Shown here one piece after another: positions 8,022-17,457 of a stretch of 42,593 nucleotides of DNA (positions are counted from its first letter, which is position 1; each line of letters opens with the position of its first letter). Made by a program: the position numbers and the translations under genes. The notes beneath the pieces were generated by a model, which was not told the origin of the DNA, did not search any database, and saw only the letters and a program-made list of their open reading frames with translations. Origin of the DNA: Nocardioides jensenii JCM 1364 = NBRC 14755 (GTDB lineage: Bacteria; Actinomycetota; Actinomycetes; Propionibacteriales; Nocardioidaceae); NCBI RefSeq assembly GCF_001552535.1, contig NZ_BCRJ01000051.1, positions 1 through 42,593 on the forward strand, given 5' to 3'.

Positions 8022-8977
8022 GTGAGCATGAACCTGAGTCGCCTGGAACACATCAAGGTGAGAGATGTGTGGGCCCATGAGGCACACGACTTCACGCAGT
8101 GGATGCTGGAGAACGCTGACGTTCTGTCAGATGTCCTTGGAATGCAGCTCGAATTGACCGCAGCGGAACACAAGGTCGGCGGATTTGCTCTGGACCTCAT
8201 CGAAAGGATCTCGCCTCCGATTCGGTCGTCATCGTCGAGAACCAGTTGGAGCAAACCGACCACGGTCACCTTGGCCAGCTTCTGACCTACGCAGGCGGAA
8301 CCGACCCTAGAACCATCGTCTGGTGTGCACCGAGTTTTCGAGAGGAGCATCGAGCCGCGATTGACTGGTTGAACGACCACACGGATGAAGACACCCGCTT
8401 TTTTGGAGTGGAGATCGGAGCTGTTCGAATCGGCAACAGCCTTCCAGCACCACTGTTCAAATTGGTGGCCAAGCCGAACGACTGGACCAAACAGGTCCAC
8501 GTGGAAAAGGCATCGAAACTTAGCGGCAAGGCCGCTGCCTACCTTGACTTCTGGGCTGAATTTCTCCAGCGCGTTCACTCACAGCACCCGTCGTGGACCA
8601 CCAGCAGCGCATCCAGTCGCCAGTCCTGGATCACGCTCCCCTACGGGAAATCCAATATTTGGTACGGAGTCCTCTTCAGTCAGACCGGTCCTGCAATCGA
8701 GCTGTACTTCGGATCGAGCAGCGCAGAACAGAACATGGCCGAGTACAACAAGTTCCTGCCGTACAAAGATGTGCTGGAGGAGAGGTTCGGGGAGCCGCTC
8801 GTCTTCGAGCCGCTCCCCGATAAGAAGGCGTGCCGCATCCGCTATCACCGCGCAGCCGGCGGAGATGTGCTCGAGTTCGAGAATCGCGAGGCATTCCTGA
8901 CTTGGTTCATCGAGTCCATGGAACGCCTCCGAGGCGCCACACAGCACGTCAAGTCGTTGATCGCAGCCAAGATCTGA
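8022..8977 (+). pseudogene. DUF4268 domain protein, frameshifted
   Basis: A GTG at 8022 with AGGAG 8 bases upstream opens MSMNLSRLEHIKVRDVWAHE and runs about 60 residues. At about 8206-8207 one G is missing: inserting it turns GERISPP... into ERDLASDSVVIVENQLEQTD and joins the frame that runs on to 8977. The repaired protein is about 318 residues. The N-terminal part with VVIVENQLEQTDHGHLGQL and the YAGG..IVW segment resemble a PD-(D/E)XK-type fold (ExQ), and the C-terminal half is the DUF4268 region (ELYFGS..., LPYKDVLEERFGEPL). Such proteins occur near restriction or defence genes; no activity is established. The next gene, a helicase, starts 88 bases downstream on the same strand. Confidence 0.8.
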
Positions 8978-9065
8978 CCTCGACCCACCCTGCCGGCAAT
9001 TTGGTGCGTGTCCCGTTCGAACGAACCGGGGCCAACCCATCCCAAAGCCTGGCAAGCTTCGAGGC

Positions 9066-12000
9066 GTGCCGCACAACCAAGAGCTCTCCGATGGACTCCA
9101 CGAGGCGATCGTCACCGCACGCTTGAACGCAGCGATCGGCTCAGAGCCGACGAGGGAGACCGAAGTCAGCAAGGTTGACGACGCCGATTCCTCACACGTC
9201 CTCACCCAACACATCGCGGCCGCGGTTCACCATCGCCTGGAATCCATCAAAGATGTCGACGCTCGTCTGTCGGTAGCCAACGAGCTGCTGCGCGCGATCG
9301 AGGCGCCAGAGGATCCGGTGATCAACCCCCTTCAGCAACTGCATGCCGTGCGGCCAGCACCTGGCCCTGGGCAGATCCTGCGTCTGCAGCACCGGCCCAA
9401 GACTCCAATGAACGACTCAGCACTCCTCACTAATGCGAAGGGCGAGCCGTCGCTGGCCTCGGAGCTTCGAGCAGAACTCGACTCCGCCGACCACGTCGAC
9501 CTGCTCTGCGCTTTCGTCATGTGGCACGGGCTTCGTCTGATCGAGAACGAGCTCGCCACCGCGCGGGACGCCGGCGTACCGATCCGCGTGGTGACCACGA
9601 CGTACATCGGTGGCACCGAACGCCGGGCACTCGACCGACTCGTCAACGACTTCGGCGCAGAGGTGAAGGTTCAGTACGACGCGAAGCGCACCCGGCTGCA
9701 CGCAAAAGCCTGGCTGTTCGGACGGAACACCGGCCTGGACACGGCGTACGTCGGGTCTTCCAACCTGACCACCTCCGCCATGCTCGAAGGAGTCGAGTGG
9801 AACGTCCGCCTTAGTGCGCGCGCTACGCCGAGCCTCATCGAGAAGTTTCGCGCCACGTTTGAGTCGTACTGGAACAGCCCGGAGTTCGAGCGTTACGACC
9901 CAGCGGCAGATGGTGACCGGCTGGACGACGCACTACTCGAGGCCAAGGGCGTCAGGGCATCTGGACGAGCAACGATCAGCATCTCGGGGCTCGAAGTCCG
10001 TCCGTACCCCTACCAGCAAGAGATGCTCGACATGATCGAAGTCGAGCGGGTCCTCCACGATCGCCACCGCAATCTTGTGGTCGCCGCGACCGGTACCGGC
10101 AAGACCGTCATCGCTGCCTTGGACTACCGAAAGATGTGCGAGCAGGCCGGTGGCAGTCAACCGAGGCTGCTCTTCGTCGCCCACCGCAAGGAGATCCTCG
10201 AGCAGTCGATGCGCACTTACCGTGAGGTGATCAGCGACGGGAGCTTCGGCGAGCTGTACGTCGGTGGCCAGCGCCCCGAACGCTGGAGACATGTGTTCGC
10301 AAGCGTTCAGTCGTTCACGAGTTACGGCATCGCAAACATCCCGGCCGACGCCTTCGACGTCGTGGTGATCGACGAGTTTCACCACGCAGAGGCCAAGACA
10401 TACCGCCGCATCCTCGAGCACCTGACGCCACGCGAACTTCTCGGCCTCACGGCTACTCCCGAGCGTGGGGATGGCACCGACGTGCGGTCCTTCTTCGACG
10501 GTCGCACCGCAGCGGAGCTTCGCCTGTGGGATGCCCTCGGCGCAGACCTGCTGTGCCCGTTCCACTACTTCGGCATCGCTGACGGCACCGACCTGCGTGC
10601 CATCACGTGGTCGCGCGGCAAGTACGACGAGTCGCAACTCGCCGACGTCTTCACGGGCAACGACGCGCGTGCGCGCATCATCCTGAAGCAGGTGCGCGCC
10701 AAGGTCGGGGATGTCAGTCAGATGCGGGCCCTCGGTTTCTGCGTCAACGTGGCTCACGCGACGTACATGACCCAGGTGTTCAACGAGGCCGGCATCCCGG
10801 CACTCCTCGTGACCGGCGAGACCGCTTCTGATGATCGTGCCCAGGCGCTGCGCGATCTCCGGCAGCGCAGCGTGAACGTGCTCTTCACGGTGGACGTCTT
10901 CAATGAGGGTCTCGACATCCCCGACGTCGACACGGTTCTGTTCCTCCGTCCGACGGAGAGCTCCACGATCTTCATGCAGCAGCTGGGCCGCGGCCTTCGC
11001 CGCACGCACACCAAAGCCGTGCTGACCGTCCTCGACTTCGTGGGCTATCACCGCAAGGAGTTCCAGTTCTCCAAGCGCTTCACAGCCCTCACCGGCGTGC
11101 ACGGGAAGCAGCTCGAGAAGGCCGTCAAGGACGACTTCCCCTTCCTGCCCTCGGGCTGTCAGATCCGCCTGGACCGACAGAGCCAGGAGATCGTTCTGGA
11201 GAACCTGCGCTCGCAGATCGCCAACCGCTGGGCGCAGATCGTGGCTCAGCTGAAGCTCACCGGTGACGCGACGCTGCCGGAGTTCTTGGAGAAGTCCGGG
11301 CTCGAGCTGAGTGACATCCTGCGACGTGGTAGTCACTCGTGGACCAAGCTGCGGCAGGACTCCGAGCTGCCCACGCTCCCCGGCTCGGTCCTCGAGCTAC
11401 AACTGCTAAAACGCGTCCGCGCCTTCGCGCACGTCGATGACCCGCTGCGGGTCAGCGCCTACCGGGCCATGCTTGCTCCTGACGCTCCGCCGTACGACGA
11501 ACTCTCGCCGCAAGAACAGAAACTGGCGCGGATGCTCTACTACTCGATGTGGTCTGACGGTGGTGGCCACGCTTCCTACGCGGCAGGCCTCGAAGGCCTG
11601 CGGTCGGAGCCAGCTGCCAGGGCCGAGATCTCGACAGTGGTGGGCCTCTCGTTCGAAGCTGCTCGTCACGTCCCGGTGCCGCTGGGGACGCCGGAGATCC
11701 CGTTGCGCGTGCACGCCCGCTATCAACGCGAAGAGATCCTCGCTGCACTCGACTTCCCACGGAAGCCGAACAGTTTCCGTGAGGGCGTTTGGTACTCACC
11801 GGACCACAACGTCGACTCGTTCTTCGTAACGCTGAAGAAGTCTGAGGCCGACTACTCCCCCACCACGATGTACGCCGACTACCCGATCAGCCGGGACCTC
11901 TTCCACTGGGAGTCGCAATCCACGACCTCGGTCTCATCGCCGACCGGTCAGCGCTATCTCTCTGGCAGCAGCACGGTCTTCCTGTTCGTGCGACACGAGC

Positions 12001-12152
12001 AGAAGGACGAGTTCGGCACGTCGCCGTACCTCTTCCTCGGCCCGGCGACGTACGTCAGCCACACAGGCGATCGGCCCATCGCGATCACCTGGAAGCTCGC
12101 CCACGAGATGCCGATGGACTTCTTCAACCACGCCAGCGCGGTGGCTCAGTAG
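9066..12152 (+). CDS. PLD-like nuclease-SF2 helicase-DUF3427 fusion
   Basis: The 1028-residue protein is a multidomain enzyme acting on nucleic acid. A PLD-like domain lies around residues 130-270, with H212-A-K214 and the GSSNLT segment about 20 residues on. The SF2 helicase core follows: Walker A AATGTGKT at 340-347, a DEFH box at 436-439, GLTATPERGDGT (motif III region), and motif VI QQLGRGLRRT from 638. A DUF3427-type C-terminus completes it. This architecture is widespread in bacteria and often found in defence or genomic-island contexts, but its role is not settled. The GTG start at 9066 has only a weak GAGG upstream, so the true start could be slightly different. It follows the frameshifted DUF4268 gene, a plausible partner. 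Confidence 0.9.
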   Translation: MPHNQELSDGLHEAIVTARLNAAIGSEPTRETEVSKVDDADSSHVLTQHIAAAVHHRLESIKDVDARLSVANELLRAIEAPEDPVINPLQQLHAVRPAPGPGQILRLQHRPKTPMNDSALLTNAKGEPSLASELRAELDSADHVDLLCAFVMWHGLRLIENELATARDAGVPIRVVTTTYIGGTERRALDRLVNDFGAEVKVQYDAKRTRLHAKAWLFGRNTGLDTAYVGSSNLTTSAMLEGVEWNVRLSARATPSLIEKFRATFESYWNSPEFERYDPAADGDRLDDALLEAKGVRASGRATISISGLEVRPYPYQQEMLDMIEVERVLHDRHRNLVVAATGTGKTVIAALDYRKMCEQAGGSQPRLLFVAHRKEILEQSMRTYREVISDGSFGELYVGGQRPERWRHVFASVQSFTSYGIANIPADAFDVVVIDEFHHAEAKTYRRILEHLTPRELLGLTATPERGDGTDVRSFFDGRTAAELRLWDALGADLLCPFHYFGIADGTDLRAITWSRGKYDESQLADVFTGNDARARIILKQVRAKVGDVSQMRALGFCVNVAHATYMTQVFNEAGIPALLVTGETASDDRAQALRDLRQRSVNVLFTVDVFNEGLDIPDVDTVLFLRPTESSTIFMQQLGRGLRRTHTKAVLTVLDFVGYHRKEFQFSKRFTALTGVHGKQLEKAVKDDFPFLPSGCQIRLDRQSQEIVLENLRSQIANRWAQIVAQLKLTGDATLPEFLEKSGLELSDILRRGSHSWTKLRQDSELPTLPGSVLELQLLKRVRAFAHVDDPLRVSAYRAMLAPDAPPYDELSPQEQKLARMLYYSMWSDGGGHASYAAGLEGLRSEPAARAEISTVVGLSFEAARHVPVPLGTPEIPLRVHARYQREEILAALDFPRKPNSFREGVWYSPDHNVDSFFVTLKKSEADYSPTTMYADYPISRDLFHWESQSTTSVSSPTGQRYLSGSSTVFLFVRHEQKDEFGTSPYLFLGPATYVSHTGDRPIAITWKLAHEMPMDFFNHASAVAQ

Positions 12153-12263
12153 CGGGCGCGCGGCCAGGTACGTCGCGCCACAGCCGAGCAATTGGAAAGC
12201 GGCGATCACGCTGGCGTTTGACGCCTAGCCTCAACGCTCGAGCCTCTTTGGGAGGGAGCCGAG

Positions 12264-12653
12264 TTGTCTGAGACCTTGACCTGTCCGGTGTGTACGGCGT
12301 CTGTCGCTGCCACATCGTCCATGTGCCGCTCCTGCCACCTCCCGATCAAGGACGTGTCGGCCAACCAGAAGCTGGCTCGCCGACCCACTAAGCGGCGGAT
12401 CGTCGGCAAGTGGCTGTGGACGCGCCTTCTGGGCGCAGCCTTCTACGCAGCGACCGTTGCGTGGTGTGCCATGCAGATGCCCGCGAGCTTGACCTTCGTG
12501 GTTCCCGGTGCTGTTGGGGGCGGGTTCCTCCACATCGTGAAGGGACGGCCCTGGCTCGGCCTGCTCCTATTCCTCATCATCGTCGTGCTCGTTCCGATCA
12601 TCTTCTGGCCCTCCATGCTCACCGGCGCGATGGGTCGACTGACCGACGTGTGA
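12264..12653 (+). CDS. Small zinc-ribbon membrane protein
   Basis: The product has 129 residues: an N-terminal zinc ribbon (CPVC and CRSC), a basic linker (RRPTKRRIVGK) and two or three hydrophobic helices (LLGAAFYAATVAWCAM, LTFVVPGAVGGGFLHIV and GLLLFLIIVVLVPIIFW). The TTG start at 12264 is supported by GGGAGG about 8 bases upstream. The ribbon probably lies in the cytoplasm. I do not recognise the family, and no function is known. It follows the helicase gene by 111 bases on the same strand. Confidence 0.75.
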   Translation: MSETLTCPVCTASVAATSSMCRSCHLPIKDVSANQKLARRPTKRRIVGKWLWTRLLGAAFYAATVAWCAMQMPASLTFVVPGAVGGGFLHIVKGRPWLGLLLFLIIVVLVPIIFWPSMLTGAMGRLTDV

Positions 12654-12663
12654 CATCACACGG

Positions 12664-12685
12664 CCGGGCTGCACGCCCTGCCCGG
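12664..12685. terminator. Short hairpin between convergent genes
   Basis: CCGGGC (12664-12669) pairs with GCCCGG (12680-12685) in the 39-base gap between the zinc-ribbon membrane gene (plus) and the subtilase gene (minus). The position suggests a bidirectional terminator, but the stem is only 6 bp. Confidence 0.3.
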
Positions 12686-12692
12686 AGCCGGG

Positions 12693-15600
12693 TCACTCCA
12701 CCCGGTAGAGCCGGTTGATCGACTGGGTCACCCCGACACCGTGCGCGTCGACGGCCTTGACCTTGAGGGAGACCGCGCCGCCGGCGGCCGGGAGGTTGTC
12801 GACGGTGGCTGTCAGGTTCTTCCGCCGAAGTACGACGGGAAGCCGCTCCCAGGTCTCACCCTCGTCGTAGGACACCCACGCCTTGGCCGAGGTGAGGCGA
12901 CCCATCTCGTAGCCCGGGTTGGGCTCGAAGCCGATGCGCACCGGGTAGCGCCGGTCCGCCGACGCCGTGTTGGTGAGGTCGACGTCAAGGTCGTAGTCCG
13001 GGAACAGCAGCGGCAGGGTCTGCGGTTCGGCGGAGTCGCGGGACCGGAACGTCCAGCGAGTCTCCGACGTGTGCGGCGTCGTCCAGGTGGAGAAGCTGCG
13101 CAGGTAGTGGCGCAGGTCGTAGACGAGCTCGTAGTCCCGCTCGCCGGCCGGCACGTTCCAGACACCCTCGCCGAACCAGCTGCTCTCGCCGAGCGACTCC
13201 CCGTCGGCGAACAGCTCCACGCCGGTGGCCGGCCCGGTCAGCATGTCCCAGGAGTAGTGCCCGTCCTGGCTGTCGGACCACTGCGCGAAGTCGGACCAGA
13301 TCACGTTGCCGGTGCGGGCGGCGGTCTCGTAGCGACCGCGCGTCGCCGACGACGGGACACCCGGGCGCAGACCCGTCTCGAACCAGGTCTCGACGGTCCT
13401 GCTCCCGCGGGTGCGCGCCTCGGTGGCGGAGGCCATCGGTGTGCCGTGGAACCAGCGGGTGCCGTCGGGGTGGACGACGGTCTGACGCAGCCGGACGTCC
13501 GGGTTCGCGGTCAGGTAGTGGGTGAGGCGACCGGGTGCCGCCAGCTCCTCGATGTCGCCGACCGGGACGTACCCGCCGCTGATCGAGCGGAAGGCGTCGA
13601 GGTAGGTGACGTACTCATCGGCTTCACCGGGCACGTGGTACTCCTCGTCGACGGTTGCCAGCTGCTTGCGCTTGACGACGTGCTGCTGACTGCCCTTCAC
13701 GCGCTGGGCGTGCGGGAACACCAGGTCGTAGAGGTACGGCTGGTCGGCGCCCTCCGGGGAGGCGAGGCGCCAGGTCTCGACCACCTCGAACTCACCGTTC
13801 TTCACCTTGGGCGTCTCCTCGAGGTAGACGTTCTCGACGGTGTCGCCGAACAGACGGGTGTTGGTGAGAACCCAGTCGTCGGAGCTGCGCGCGTAGGACA
13901 GGCTGCCGCTGTGCAGGACGGTCGGGAGGTCGGTGCGCACACTGGCGCGACGCGCCTCCCGGGCGTCGAGAACCACCGTCTGGTCATCGACCAGGGTCAG
14001 CTCGGGCCGGGTCATCATCGCGATGCTGGCCGGCTGGGTGCTGTCGGCGTGCGGGGTCAGCACGGCCGAGGCGAGCGAGTAGCGCCCGGCCCTGAGGTGC
14101 AGGGTGACGTCCGCTCCGCGCATGGGCATCCGCTGGGCGACGATGCTGTCCAGGTCGAAGACGTCCAGAGATGTGCCGTTGGCCGCGGCGTTCCCGTCGC
14201 GGTTGAGCACCCGGAACGTCACGTCGATGTGCTTGGCCTCGGCATACGCGCCGATCGGGGTGACCACGGTCCGGCCGTCGTCGGTCGTCGCCAGGAGCCG
14301 GATGCTGATCGCGCCGTAGTCGCCGTACGACAGGCCCGCCGACGGGTCGAACCGCAACGGCAGTACGGCGGTCGCGCCGGCCGGCACGGTCAGCTCGTCG
14401 ACCCCGGTCTCGACCGCACCCGGCGGCAGCGCCTTGCCGGTCTCGCCACGGGCGTCGACCGCGAACGTGAGGGTGCGCGGCGTCCCGGACGTGTTGGTGT
14501 AGCTGATCTCCTCGGTGACCGCCTGGTCGGCCGTGTGCGGCCAGGCGAACGTGCCCAGGTCGACCGTGGACGGTCCGGACACGGTGGTCTCGACGGCGTT
14601 CGCCACGTCGAGGGTTCCGGCGCCGCGCTCGTAGATGTCGCCCGGGGACTCGGCACGCACCGAGCTCTGCAGCACGGCCTTGATCTGCTCGCCGTCCCAC
14701 TCCGGGTGCTGACCGGACAGGATGGCGGCGGCGCCGGCCACGTGCGGTGAGGCCATCGACGTACCGTTCATGTCCCGGTAGGCGCTCACGCCGCGACCAC
14801 CGGCCCGGGCGGCGGTGATGTTGACGCCGGGGGCCACGATGTCGGGCTTGATCCCGTGCGTCCCGAGCACCGGCCCGATGCCGGAGAAGTACGCCGTCGA
14901 CGAGTCCAGGTCGATCGCACCGACGGTCAGTGCGGCGTCGGCGCACCCCGGGCTGGTGATGGTCTCGGACGGTCCGCCGAGATTGCCGGCCGCGATCACG
15001 AACAGGGTGTCCGAGGAGGCCGAGAGGTTGTCGACGGCCTGGGCCATCGGGTCGTCGCAGGTGGTCGGCTCGGACTGGCCGATGCTCATGTTGACGACGT
15101 CGGCGCCCTGGTCCGTGGCCCACTCCATGCCGGCCACAATCCACGAGATCTCGCCGTACCCCTGGTTGCTGAGCACCTTGCCGACCAGCAGCTCGGCGCC
15201 GGGAGCGACCCCGGTGTGGGAGCCCTCCGAGGCGGCCCCGGAGCCGGCCACGGTCGAGGCGACGTGGGTGCCGTGCCCCGTGCCGTCACCGGCGTCTGCG
15301 TCGGTCGTGAAGTTCTCCGTCGCGACGATGGTTCCGGCGAAGTCGGGGTGGGCGGCGTCGATGCCGCCGTCCAGGACGGCGACCTTGGCACCGGTGCCGT
15401 CGAAACCGGCCGCCCAGGCCGAAGGCGCTCCGACGAACGGCACGCTCTGGTCGAGAGTGGCGTGCACCTTGGCGTCGAGCCACAGCTTGTCGACGTCCCG
15501 GCCGATGGTGCGCCGCGTCGAGCTCAGCTCGGACCACACCTGGTCGGCCCGTTGCTTGTCCACGTGCAGTGCGTCGGCGTGGATCGACGGCAGGGTCGCC

Positions 15601-16103
15601 ACCTTGGCGCTGCCCGCGGGTGCCGTCGGGTGCGAGCGCAACCGGGCGTCGTACGACACGATGACGGGGATGGCGTCGACCGAGGCGTCGTCGTAGCCCT
15701 GCTCGACCAGCCCGCTGACGTTGAACAGCTGCCGGTCCACGCGGTCGGCAGCGAGGGCGTCCTCCGCGGAGCCCGGGATGACGTAGACGTCGTCGCCCTC
15801 GGTGCGCACCTCGTAGCCGAGAGGGTCGTCGCTGACCACCCGCGCGCTGGGCGTCTCGCCGGCGGCATAGGTGAGGACGACGACGTCGCCCGTGATCAGC
15901 GTGACCGAGTACTGGCCCGGCGCGGGGGAACCCTCGTCGGCGGAGCCGCCCGGCGTCGCGGCACCGGCCACCGCGTCGGCCGACGACGACACTGCCGGAG
16001 CACCGGCCGGGGCACCGGCCACCGCGGGGACGGCGGCGCACAGTGCCGCGACCAGCGTGGCGACGGTCAGGGATGCCGCGGGGGTACGACGCAAACCGGC
16101 CAT
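12693..16103 (-). CDS. Secreted S8 (subtilisin-like) serine peptidase
   Basis: This 1136-residue protein has a signal peptide (MAGLRRTPAASLTVATLVAA, ending near VAGAPA), a pro-region to about residue 215, and a subtilase domain with D245 (AVLDGG), H277 (GHGTHVAST), oxyanion N374 (AAGNLGG) and S449 (NGTSMASPHVAG). A long beta-rich C-terminal region (about 500-1136) ends with YDEGETW and a YRVE terminus. The catalytic residues are all present, so it is probably an active exoprotease. It is divergent from the TrmB/LuxR-like regulator, with a candidate operator between them. The C-terminal module is shared with the PA-domain protein at 26246-28657 and the remnant at 30068. Confidence 0.93.
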   Translation of the reverse strand: MAGLRRTPAASLTVATLVAALCAAVPAVAGAPAGAPAVSSSADAVAGAATPGGSADEGSPAPGQYSVTLITGDVVVLTYAAGETPSARVVSDDPLGYEVRTEGDDVYVIPGSAEDALAADRVDRQLFNVSGLVEQGYDDASVDAIPVIVSYDARLRSHPTAPAGSAKVATLPSIHADALHVDKQRADQVWSELSSTRRTIGRDVDKLWLDAKVHATLDQSVPFVGAPSAWAAGFDGTGAKVAVLDGGIDAAHPDFAGTIVATENFTTDADAGDGTGHGTHVASTVAGSGAASEGSHTGVAPGAELLVGKVLSNQGYGEISWIVAGMEWATDQGADVVNMSIGQSEPTTCDDPMAQAVDNLSASSDTLFVIAAGNLGGPSETITSPGCADAALTVGAIDLDSSTAYFSGIGPVLGTHGIKPDIVAPGVNITAARAGGRGVSAYRDMNGTSMASPHVAGAAAILSGQHPEWDGEQIKAVLQSSVRAESPGDIYERGAGTLDVANAVETTVSGPSTVDLGTFAWPHTADQAVTEEISYTNTSGTPRTLTFAVDARGETGKALPPGAVETGVDELTVPAGATAVLPLRFDPSAGLSYGDYGAISIRLLATTDDGRTVVTPIGAYAEAKHIDVTFRVLNRDGNAAANGTSLDVFDLDSIVAQRMPMRGADVTLHLRAGRYSLASAVLTPHADSTQPASIAMMTRPELTLVDDQTVVLDAREARRASVRTDLPTVLHSGSLSYARSSDDWVLTNTRLFGDTVENVYLEETPKVKNGEFEVVETWRLASPEGADQPYLYDLVFPHAQRVKGSQQHVVKRKQLATVDEEYHVPGEADEYVTYLDAFRSISGGYVPVGDIEELAAPGRLTHYLTANPDVRLRQTVVHPDGTRWFHGTPMASATEARTRGSRTVETWFETGLRPGVPSSATRGRYETAARTGNVIWSDFAQWSDSQDGHYSWDMLTGPATGVELFADGESLGESSWFGEGVWNVPAGERDYELVYDLRHYLRSFSTWTTPHTSETRWTFRSRDSAEPQTLPLLFPDYDLDVDLTNTASADRRYPVRIGFEPNPGYEMGRLTSAKAWVSYDEGETWERLPVVLRRKNLTATVDNLPAAGGAVSLKVKAVDAHGVGVTQSINRLYRVE

Positions 16104-16174
16104 GGGAAATTCTCACTCTCGTCGGGCACTGGGGAAGCCCTCGTAAATCTGCCACAGGTATGGACCGGATAGAG

Positions 16175-16190
16175 TGTCGTGAACACGACA
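16175..16190. promoter_or_regulatory. Palindromic operator between the subtilase and regulator genes
   Basis: TGTCGTG (16175-16181) and CACGACA (16184-16190) form a perfect 7-bp inverted repeat with a 2-base spacer. It lies 72 bases before the subtilase start and 55 before the regulator start. On the minus strand it overlaps a possible -35 (TTCACG) that is 17 bases from TACCTG. A near-identical site lies at 28751-28766. I infer that the adjacent regulator binds here. Confidence 0.6.
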
Positions 16191-16244
16191 TGACCGGTAT
16201 TCGTCAGGTCCCGACGAGCCGTCATCGCAGAAGGAGAGGGCATC

Positions 16245-17231
16245 GTGCTGGACGTGCTCGGACTCAACGACGACGAGGAACTGGTCTACCGCTCCCTGGT
16301 GCAACTCCCCTCGGCCGACTCCCGGGAGCTCGCGCGGCGACTGAAGCTGCGCAAGGCCGACGCCGCGCGCCTGCTGACCGCGCTCGAGCGCAACGGTTTG
16401 GCGGCAAGGTCCAGCGAGAGCGCCGAGCGGTACGTCGCGTCGCCGCCCTCGGTCGCGCTGGCGGCACTGCTGGCCAGCCGGCAGGACGACCTGCGGCACG
16501 CGGAGACCGAGATCGCCGGGCTGGCGGAGACCTACCGGCGACGCGAGTCCGACCGCACCGTCGGACAGGCCATCGACGTGGTCCACGGGGCCAAGGCGGT
16601 CGGCCAGCGGTTCCTGCAGCTGCAGGCGGCGGCCCGCGAAGAGGTCCTGGGCTTCATCAAGTCCGAGGTGGCCGTGGTGTCCGGCGGCGAGAACACGTCG
16701 GAGGAGCGCGCCGTCGAGCGCGGTGTCGCCTACCGCGTCGTGGTGGAGCAGTCGTCGCTCAAGCAGCCCGGTTTCCTCGACGCCGCCGAGGAGGCCATCG
16801 CCGCCGGCGAACAGGTGTACGTCGCGCCCTCCGTGCCGATTCGCATGATCATCGTCGACCGCCGGATCGCGCTCGTGCCGCTGATGTCGCACACGGAGTC
16901 GGCAATCGGGGCACTCCTTATCCACAACAGCGGCCTGCTCGATGCGCTCCTCGCCCTGTTCGAGAGGGTCTGGCGTGACTCAGTGCCGCTGGTCCTGGCC
17001 GGCTCCGGCGTGGTGACGTCCCCGTCCAACGGCCTCTCCGAGATCGACGCGCGGGTGATGGGACTGCTGCTGGCCGGCCTCACCGACGGCGCCATCGCGA
17101 GCCAGCTCGACCTGTCCAGTCGCACCGTGCAGCGGCGGGTGCGGTGCCTCATGGACGCCGCCGGTGTCGAGACCCGCCTCCAGCTCGGCTTCCAGGCCGC
17201 GACACGCGGCTGGGCGCAACCAGCCGTTTGA
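16245..17231 (+). CDS. TrmB/LuxR-like two-HTH transcriptional regulator
   Basis: The protein has 328 residues. The N-terminal 60 (DDEELVYRSLVQL...ELARRLKLRKADAARLLTALERNG) form a TrmB-type winged helix. A middle region of about 90-250 includes a phospholipase-D-like sensor segment with a PIRMIIVDRRIALVPL strand pair. The C-terminus (DARVMGLLLAGLTDGAIASQ, LDLSSRTVQRRVRCLM) is a LuxR-type HTH. Such regulators commonly sit beside secreted peptidases in actinobacteria. The GTG start is preceded by AAGGAG about 8 bases upstream. It is divergent from the subtilase gene and probably autoregulated through the palindrome between them. The ligand is unknown. Confidence 0.85.
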   Translation: MLDVLGLNDDEELVYRSLVQLPSADSRELARRLKLRKADAARLLTALERNGLAARSSESAERYVASPPSVALAALLASRQDDLRHAETEIAGLAETYRRRESDRTVGQAIDVVHGAKAVGQRFLQLQAAAREEVLGFIKSEVAVVSGGENTSEERAVERGVAYRVVVEQSSLKQPGFLDAAEEAIAAGEQVYVAPSVPIRMIIVDRRIALVPLMSHTESAIGALLIHNSGLLDALLALFERVWRDSVPLVLAGSGVVTSPSNGLSEIDARVMGLLLAGLTDGAIASQLDLSSRTVQRRVRCLMDAAGVETRLQLGFQAATRGWAQPAV

Positions 17232-17415
17232 GCCAGTCCCTGCAGTCGACCCGGCCCGAGCCAACGGCGACCATCGCGGCTGCCGCGTCACGCGGGCCGA
17301 AGGCGAACTCGACGACGATTCGATAAGTGCCGAGATCGCGACTGACCGGCCCCGTTCGCTCGGGCTGAGTGGTCATCTCGACCAGCTGGATCGGCGGAAC
17401 CACCAGGAACAACAA

Positions 17416-17439
17416 TGGAAGGGCACGAATGCCCTTCCA
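17416..17439 (+). terminator. Perfect 10-bp hairpin with CGAA loop
   Basis: TGGAAGGGCA (17416-17425) pairs perfectly with TGCCCTTCCA (17430-17439) around the tetraloop CGAA. It lies about 185 bases past the regulator stop and 100 bases before the monooxygenase start, so it may end the regulator transcript or act in the leader of the next gene. Confidence 0.5.
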
Positions 17440-17457
17440 GTTCCAAGGTATACGGCA

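Noticed and set aside
9933..11336. Minus-strand open frame of about 470 codons
   Set aside because: Antisense to the helicase motifs of the PLD-DUF3427 gene.
12741..14750. Plus-strand open frame of about 670 codons
   Set aside because: Antisense shadow of the subtilase C-terminal region, a common effect of high GC content; no ribosome site or domain.
1474..16926. Exact DnaA boxes at 1474-1482 and 16918-16926 as an origin
   Set aside because: They are single sites within coding sequence, far apart, with no cluster, AT-rich region or dnaA/dnaN genes.
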